Made by a program: the position numbers and the translations under genes
Shown here: positions 60,000-64,000 of the stretch, one piece after another
How positions within the stretch are numbered: the first letter of the stretch is position 1
Layout of the letters: each line of letters starts with the position of its first letter
Source of the DNA: Burkholderiaceae bacterium
GTDB taxonomy: Bacteria; Pseudomonadota; Gammaproteobacteria; Burkholderiales; Burkholderiaceae_A
Length of the DNA stretch: 64,000 nucleotides
Assembly (NCBI GenBank): GCA_018401615.1
Contig: JAGYKN010000005.1
Coordinates: forward strand, 1-64,000
Reading direction: 5' to 3'
Notes under the pieces: model-generated
What the model saw: only the letters and a program-made list of their open reading frames with translations
The model's database searches: none
Told to the model about the DNA's origin: nothing

Positions 60000-60533
60000 A
60001 TGGCACTTCTCAATATTTTGCAGTACCCGGATCCACGCCTGCGCACGGTGGCCAGGCCCATTGTGGAAATCGATGCTCGAATCAAAACGCTTGCCCGCGA
60101 CATGGCTGAGACGATGTACGCTGCCCCGGGAATTGGCTTGGCCGCCACGCAGGTTAATGTCCATGAGCGACTCATCGTGGTCGACATCACTGAGGACCAC
60201 TCGGACCTGCGGATTCTGATCAACCCAGAGCGCCTGGAACACAGCCCGCAGACCAAGTTGGTTCAAGAGGGTTGTCTATCGGTGCCGGGCATGTATGACG
60301 AGATCGAACGGCCTGATTGGGTCCGTATTCGGGCGATCAACCTCGACGGACAGAGCATTGAATTTGAGGCGCAGGGCCTGCTGTCAGTTTGTGTTCAACA
60401 TGAAATGGACCATCTAGATGGGCGCGTTTTTGTAGATTATCTCTCTCGGCTCAAGCAGTCCAGAATCCAACAAAAACTCATCAAGGCGCAACGTCAACCA
60501 ACAGACAGCCTTGAGCAGCCCACCCGTCTCTGA
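60000..60533 (+). CDS. def: Peptide deformylase
   Basis: Fe2+ hydrolase removing the N-formyl group from nascent proteins (177 aa). All three motifs are intact: [16 protein letters not shown] and QHEMDHLDG. It is followed by fmt, which overlaps its end by 23 nt, so the two enzymes of the formyl-methionine cycle are co-expressed. A TTTATAAA stretch 18 nt upstream may be part of its promoter. Confidence 0.96.
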   Translation: MALLNILQYPDPRLRTVARPIVEIDARIKTLARDMAETMYAAPGIGLAATQVNVHERLIVVDITEDHSDLRILINPERLEHSPQTKLVQEGCLSVPGMYDEIERPDWVRIRAINLDGQSIEFEAQGLLSVCVQHEMDHLDGRVFVDYLSRLKQSRIQQKLIKAQRQPTDSLEQPTRL

Positions 60534-61521
60534 TCGCCTGAGGGTGGGCTTTGCCGGGACGCCCGCCTTTGCAGCCCAGCAGTTGCAGGCCCTCTTAGAC
60601 CACCAAGAGGCGCTCGGATTAGAGGTCTCATGTGTCTTGACTCAGCCGGACCGGGCTGCTGGCCGGGGCTTGTCCATGACACCGTCGTTGGTCAAGCAAA
60701 TCGCTCAGAATCGGGGCGCTCCAATCTATACCCCGGCGGGCCTAAAAGCTGGTCACCCAGACGCGGCCAGCACCCACCGCGCCCTGCAAGGCCACAGACT
60801 CGACGTCTTGATCGTGGTGGCCTACGGGTTGATCTTGCCGGCATCGATCCTGACACTGCCGCGATGGGGATGCATCAACCTGCATGCCTCGTTGCTGCCG
60901 CGATGGCGAGGGGCTGCACCGATTCAGCGTGCCCTGGCGTCTGGAGACACCCAGACAGGTGTCTGTGTGATGCAGATGGCTGACGGGCTCGACACCGGAC
61001 CCATTTGGAGCACCCATGAACTTGTCATTGACCCACTCGACACCTTCCAAGTTCTTCATGATCGTCTGGCCGCCCTTGCCTCGGAAGCGCTCTTGGCCTG
61101 GTTGGAATGGCGTCCTTTTCTAACAAGGCAGCCCACTGCCCAGCCAGAGGTGGGGGTCTGTTATGCCGCGAAGATCACCGCCGAGGACCGCCCCATTCGG
61201 TTTGAAAGACCTGCAGACGATGTTTGCAATCAGGTCCGCGCACTCGACCCAAGCCCTGGCGCCACGGCGAGCTGGCAGGGCGTGGCGCTCAAGTGCGGCG
61301 GTGCAGGCGTGGTCGAGGAGCTTGGGCACTGGGCGCCGTCGGGCACCATCGTGCGGCTGCCTTCGACGTCTCAGCCTTTTATCGCCGTGGCCTGTGGCAG
61401 AGGTGTCGTTGGTTTGGCCTGGTTTCAACGGCCCGGTGGCAAACGCCAATCAGCAGAGGTTTTCGCTCGAGGTGCTGGCTGGGCAGTGGGATCTAGCTTT
61501 GACAGCGGCTCAGATGCCTAA
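60511..61521 (+). CDS. fmt: Methionyl-tRNA formyltransferase
   Basis: Formylates initiator Met-tRNA using 10-formyl-tetrahydrofolate (336 aa). [10 protein letters not shown] at the start, catalytic [20 protein letters not shown] and DTGPI, and the C-terminal tRNA-binding domain ([11 protein letters not shown]) are present. TTG at 60511 is the only reasonable start; the gene overlaps def. The stop overlaps the rsmB start by 8 nt. Confidence 0.94.
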   Translation: MSSPPVSDRLRVGFAGTPAFAAQQLQALLDHQEALGLEVSCVLTQPDRAAGRGLSMTPSLVKQIAQNRGAPIYTPAGLKAGHPDAASTHRALQGHRLDVLIVVAYGLILPASILTLPRWGCINLHASLLPRWRGAAPIQRALASGDTQTGVCVMQMADGLDTGPIWSTHELVIDPLDTFQVLHDRLAALASEALLAWLEWRPFLTRQPTAQPEVGVCYAAKITAEDRPIRFERPADDVCNQVRALDPSPGATASWQGVALKCGGAGVVEELGHWAPSGTIVRLPSTSQPFIAVACGRGVVGLAWFQRPGGKRQSAEVFARGAGWAVGSSFDSGSDA

Positions 61522-62827
61522 GCATGTGAGTGGCGCAATCAAACAGTCGCCACCCCTATGGCAGCAGATGCTCCAGGCGGTCGACGCAATTGTTGAAAAT
61601 CAGTCAGACCAGGCCAAGCTCGGCGTGATGGCGCCACGGCTGCCGCCAGCAGTCGAGGACCTGCGGTATGCCGGGCTTCGGGCGTGGGGGCTCACACAGG
61701 TTCGTCTCAAGCGGCTCGTCAAACGACTGCCAGATCAACGGCTGGTCGCCCTGCTGTCGGTGGCGTTTTCTTGCCTTCATCGATCCTATCGCGCCGATCC
61801 CATTGTGGTGGATCAGGCGGTACAAGCAGCCCGCGCGCTTGGTCGGGAGCCGGCAGTCCGCTTTACAAACGGGTTGTTGCGGCGGGTCTTGTCAGACTCG
61901 GTGGCCTCAGCTGCTGACCTGGCGCACCCCATGGCAAGGTTCAATGCGCCAGACTGGTGGCGAGAGAAACTTGCCCAGGAATGGGGGACTGATCAGGCCA
62001 CCAAGGTCCTTGCTGAGGGCCAGGGCCGTGCGCCTTTTTGCCTGCGGCTTTTGGGAGGTGCAACGGAGCGAGCACAGACCCTCCTGGGGCTGCAATCGAT
62101 GGGCCTGGAGGTCTGTTTGGATGAACATGACGAGGCCAGGGCGTGGGTGAGTCCGGCTCGAGCAGTCCACGAATTGCCTGGCTTTGACCAAGGGCGGTTT
62201 CGAGTGCAAGACGCCGCAGCTCAGGCGCTTGCTGGGTGGATTCGAATCAGGCCAGGAGAGGCCGTGTTGGATGCCTGCGCGGCGCCTGGGGGCAAGAGCT
62301 TTCTGTTGGCAGAGCAGCCCGGGGCGACAATCTGGGCGGTGGATCAGTCGGCCCCTCGGATGCAGCGCATGCGGGTGGAGCAACAACGTGTGCGGGCCTG
62401 GCTAAAGAGCCCGATCAACACAATGATCTGGGACTGGTCCCGAGAGGCGCATCCGAAGGGGCTTCCAATGGCCTTTGACCATGTGATACTGGATGCGCCG
62501 TGCTCAGCCTCGGGCGTGGTTCGCCACCACCCAGAGATTGCCTGGCGCCAATCCCCAGAGGGTCTGCGCAGCCTCGTGTCTCAGCAGGCCAAGATTCTCG
62601 ATAAGCTTTGGCCACTGCTCAAACCTGGAGGACAGTGTTGGTTCATCACGTGTTCCGTTTTTCGAGCCGAAGGAGAGGATCAGATCCGTGCATTCCTGCA
62701 ACGATGCCATGGCGCAAGGCGATTGGATGCCCCGGGTCATTTGATGCCGCAATCCGATGTCTCGCCCAGCGGCCTGATCAGAGGGCATGATGGCTTTTTC
62801 TATGCTTGCTTGCAAAAGACTCCTTAG
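61514..62827 (+). CDS. rsmB: 16S rRNA (cytosine967-C5)-methyltransferase
   Basis: SAM-dependent methyltransferase (437 aa) with an N-terminal NusB-like RNA-binding domain (AVEDLRYAGLRAWG about residues 37-50) and catalytic domain motifs CAAPGGKSFLLAE, DAPCSASGVVRHHPEI (first Cys) and ITCSVFRAEGE (second Cys). ATG at 61514 is chosen; longer extension lies within fmt. Its 3' end overlaps the DUF4390 gene by about 40 nt. Confidence 0.94.
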   Translation: MPKHVSGAIKQSPPLWQQMLQAVDAIVENQSDQAKLGVMAPRLPPAVEDLRYAGLRAWGLTQVRLKRLVKRLPDQRLVALLSVAFSCLHRSYRADPIVVDQAVQAARALGREPAVRFTNGLLRRVLSDSVASAADLAHPMARFNAPDWWREKLAQEWGTDQATKVLAEGQGRAPFCLRLLGGATERAQTLLGLQSMGLEVCLDEHDEARAWVSPARAVHELPGFDQGRFRVQDAAAQALAGWIRIRPGEAVLDACAAPGGKSFLLAEQPGATIWAVDQSAPRMQRMRVEQQRVRAWLKSPINTMIWDWSREAHPKGLPMAFDHVILDAPCSASGVVRHHPEIAWRQSPEGLRSLVSQQAKILDKLWPLLKPGGQCWFITCSVFRAEGEDQIRAFLQRCHGARRLDAPGHLMPQSDVSPSGLIRGHDGFFYACLQKTP

Positions 62828-63428
62828 AGCGGCCCAAGGGTTATGTGGGGTGACCCGAGGGCTGATGGTTCTTGTGAGCCTGTCCTCTCCCATGGCGTGG
62901 GCAAATCCGACTGACACCACCCCGAATGGCCCTGCCTCGGTGCCTGCCGCCAGTCTGACGGTGGCGCAGGCCAGCGCCGATCTGGACGACACCGGATGGA
63001 TTGTGTTGAGCGGCCAAGTCAGTGTGTCGTTGAGCCCGGTCTTGGTTCAGGCCATTGAGCGGGGTGTCACCCTGTCTTTCTTGTCAGAGTTCAGCCTGGT
63101 GAGGCCGAGATGGTGGTGGTGGGATGAGGAGCGAGTGCAGGTCAAGAGGCTTGCAAATTTAACCTTCCACCCCGTGTCAAGACAGTTTCGAGTCAGTGTG
63201 GATGGGGCAAAACCCCAGGCATTTGCCGACCTGACCGAGGCATTAAAGGCCTGCCTGGCCGTTCGTGGCTGGCGTGTCGTGCCAGCCTCAGAGTGGTCCG
63301 ATGGGCTCGAGGGTCGATTGCGCCTTCAACTTGATCCGAGCGCCCTGCCAAAGGCCCTTCAGGTGACGGCCATCGCAAGTGAAGACTGGATCCTGTCCTC
63401 AGGACGTGTCAGGGTGCTGCAGCCATGA
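62787..63428 (+). CDS. DUF4390 domain-containing protein, exported
   Basis: Protein of 213 aa with a hydrophobic export signal (about 20-40). The DUF4390 domain covers about residues 60-205: ALRGVTLSFLSEF-like and RPRWWWWDEERVQVKRLANLTFHPVSRQFRV stretches. It sits between rsmB and the sensor kinase, the standard order in betaproteobacteria; the role is unknown. ATG 62787 follows GAGGG; its stop overlaps the kinase start (ATGA). Confidence 0.87.
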   Translation: MMAFSMLACKRLLRAAQGLCGVTRGLMVLVSLSSPMAWANPTDTTPNGPASVPAASLTVAQASADLDDTGWIVLSGQVSVSLSPVLVQAIERGVTLSFLSEFSLVRPRWWWWDEERVQVKRLANLTFHPVSRQFRVSVDGAKPQAFADLTEALKACLAVRGWRVVPASEWSDGLEGRLRLQLDPSALPKALQVTAIASEDWILSSGRVRVLQP

Positions 63429-64000
63429 GCTTGGCACTTCGGCTGGCGCTGCTGGTCGTGGTTGCGTTGGCAGCGGCCTTTCTTGCTCTGTTGGCCACGG
63501 CCTCCGGTCAGGAAAGCCGCCTAGACGAGTGGTATGGCTGGTTGGTGGGCATGAATCTCGTGTTGTCCGTGGCCATGGCCAGTCTGGTGTTGTTGGTTTT
63601 TGCCAGGACCTGGCGCCGCTATCGACAAAGGGTCTTTGGGTCTCGGTTGATGATTCGACTGGCGCTGGCATTTGCCCTGATGGGTGTGGTCCCGGTTGGT
63701 TTGGTGGCCATGGTCTCGTCTCAGTTTCTGGCAAAGACCATTGACAGCTGGTTTTCTCAGAGTGTGGACGGGGGACTTGAATCCGGGGCCGCACTCGGAC
63801 GGGCAACCCTTGAGTCCATTCAAATCGAAGCCACCACTCAGGCTCGACGCCTTGCCTTGGCCCTTGAAGCGCAGCCTGATGAGACCCTGAGCGAGGCGGT
63901 TGAAATCTTAACGGATGGGCGAGATGGGCGAGATGGGCTAGAGGTTTTGGTTCTCAATGCCAAGGGTCGAGTCCTGGCAATTCGAAGTGCCTCATTGTTT
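63425..64000 (+). CDS. ntrY: NtrY-like sensor histidine kinase, N-terminal part (runs off window)
   Basis: The first 192 residues are present. Hydrophobic segments lie at about 5-25, 40-62 and 77-98; SRLMIRLALAFALMGVVPVGLVAMVSSQFL and SWFSQSVDGGLESG are typical of NtrY-type kinases located after rsmB-DUF4390 in betaproteobacteria. The HAMP, PAS and kinase domains lie beyond the window. ATG overlaps the previous stop. A 9-bp tandem repeat (63914-63940) encodes DGR repeats in the periplasmic sensor part. Confidence 0.85.
   Translation, partial: MSLALRLALLVVVALAAAFLALLATASGQESRLDEWYGWLVGMNLVLSVAMASLVLLVFARTWRRYRQRVFGSRLMIRLALAFALMGVVPVGLVAMVSSQFLAKTIDSWFSQSVDGGLESGAALGRATLESIQIEATTQARRLALALEAQPDETLSEAVEILTDGRDGRDGLEVLVLNAKGRVLAIRSASLF
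63914..63940 (+). repeat. Three 9-bp tandem units in the kinase gene
   Basis: GATGGGCGA occurs twice exactly, then GATGGGCTA; the frame is kept and the residues DGR-DGR-DGL are produced. Confidence 0.85.

Overview
The window is a chromosomal segment of a betaproteobacterium, most likely of the order Burkholderiales and closest in gene order to the Alcaligenaceae/Burkholderiaceae. The evidence is a PhaM-type granule protein, the orders birA-coaX, dacC-dat-ybeD-lipB-lipA, atpC-hemE-priA and def-fmt-rsmB-DUF4390-ntrY, and a beta-type FolE2. It carries the replication origin: rpmH-rnpA-yidD-yidC-mnmE read leftward, dnaA-dnaN-gyrB read rightward, and an oriC with DnaA boxes lies between dnaA and dnaN. 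Two adjacent perfect parS sites lie about 10 kb to the left, beside mnmG-rsmG-parA-parB.

Layout. 0-2 kb: a DUF3108 protein and, divergently, phaM. 1.7-11.6 kb: a rightward run of tightly overlapping genes (glutathione peroxidase, folE2, FAD amine-oxidase-like protein, DUF1365, cyclopropane-fatty-acid-synthase-like methyltransferase, chalcone-isomerase-like protein, GPH-type transporter, DUF3833 lipoprotein, SDR, NTF2-like protein, desaturase-like di-iron protein, hldC). This is a probable membrane fatty-acid modification module. 11.6-13.2 kb: coaX and birA (leftward). 13.2-19.4 kb: VanZ-like protein, 2Fe-2S ferredoxin, hydrolase, a D,D-carboxypeptidase homologue that has lost every catalytic motif, dat, ybeD, lipB, lipA. 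19.5-29.5 kb: envelope and redox genes (tlpA-like, BON lipoprotein, yraN, rsmI, dsbA, SPOR protein), argS, coq7, cytochrome c, tRNA-Arg(CCG), priA, hemE. 29.6-36.6 kb: the complete F1Fo ATP synthase operon atpIBEFHAGDC. 36.6-41 kb: parB, parA, rsmG, mnmG. 41-46.4 kb: gabD, mmsA, a TauE-like permease, pdxA, a one-domain asparaginase homologue. 46.4-55.5 kb: the origin region. 55.5-64 kb: 5'-nucleotidase, topB, dprA, def, fmt, rsmB, DUF4390 and the start of an NtrY-like kinase.

Coding density is very high. Stop and start codons commonly overlap as ATGA, GTGA or, unusually, TTGA. There is no insertion sequence, prophage, CRISPR array or obvious foreign island. Base composition is GC-rich except for dnaA-dnaN-oriC-gyrB, which is clearly more AT-rich.

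The most notable observations are: (1) the penicillin-binding-protein pseudoenzyme at 15.4 kb; (2) apparent single-base frameshifts in gyrB and rsmG; (3) a DnaA-trio-like unwinding element beside a DnaA box directly before dnaN; (4) many short tandem duplications (6-15 bp units) inside genes and at gene junctions; (5) a diverged adenylate-binding loop in BirA; (6) the lipid-modification operon with an extra desaturase-like di-iron protein. I found no clearly new multi-gene defence or mobile system.
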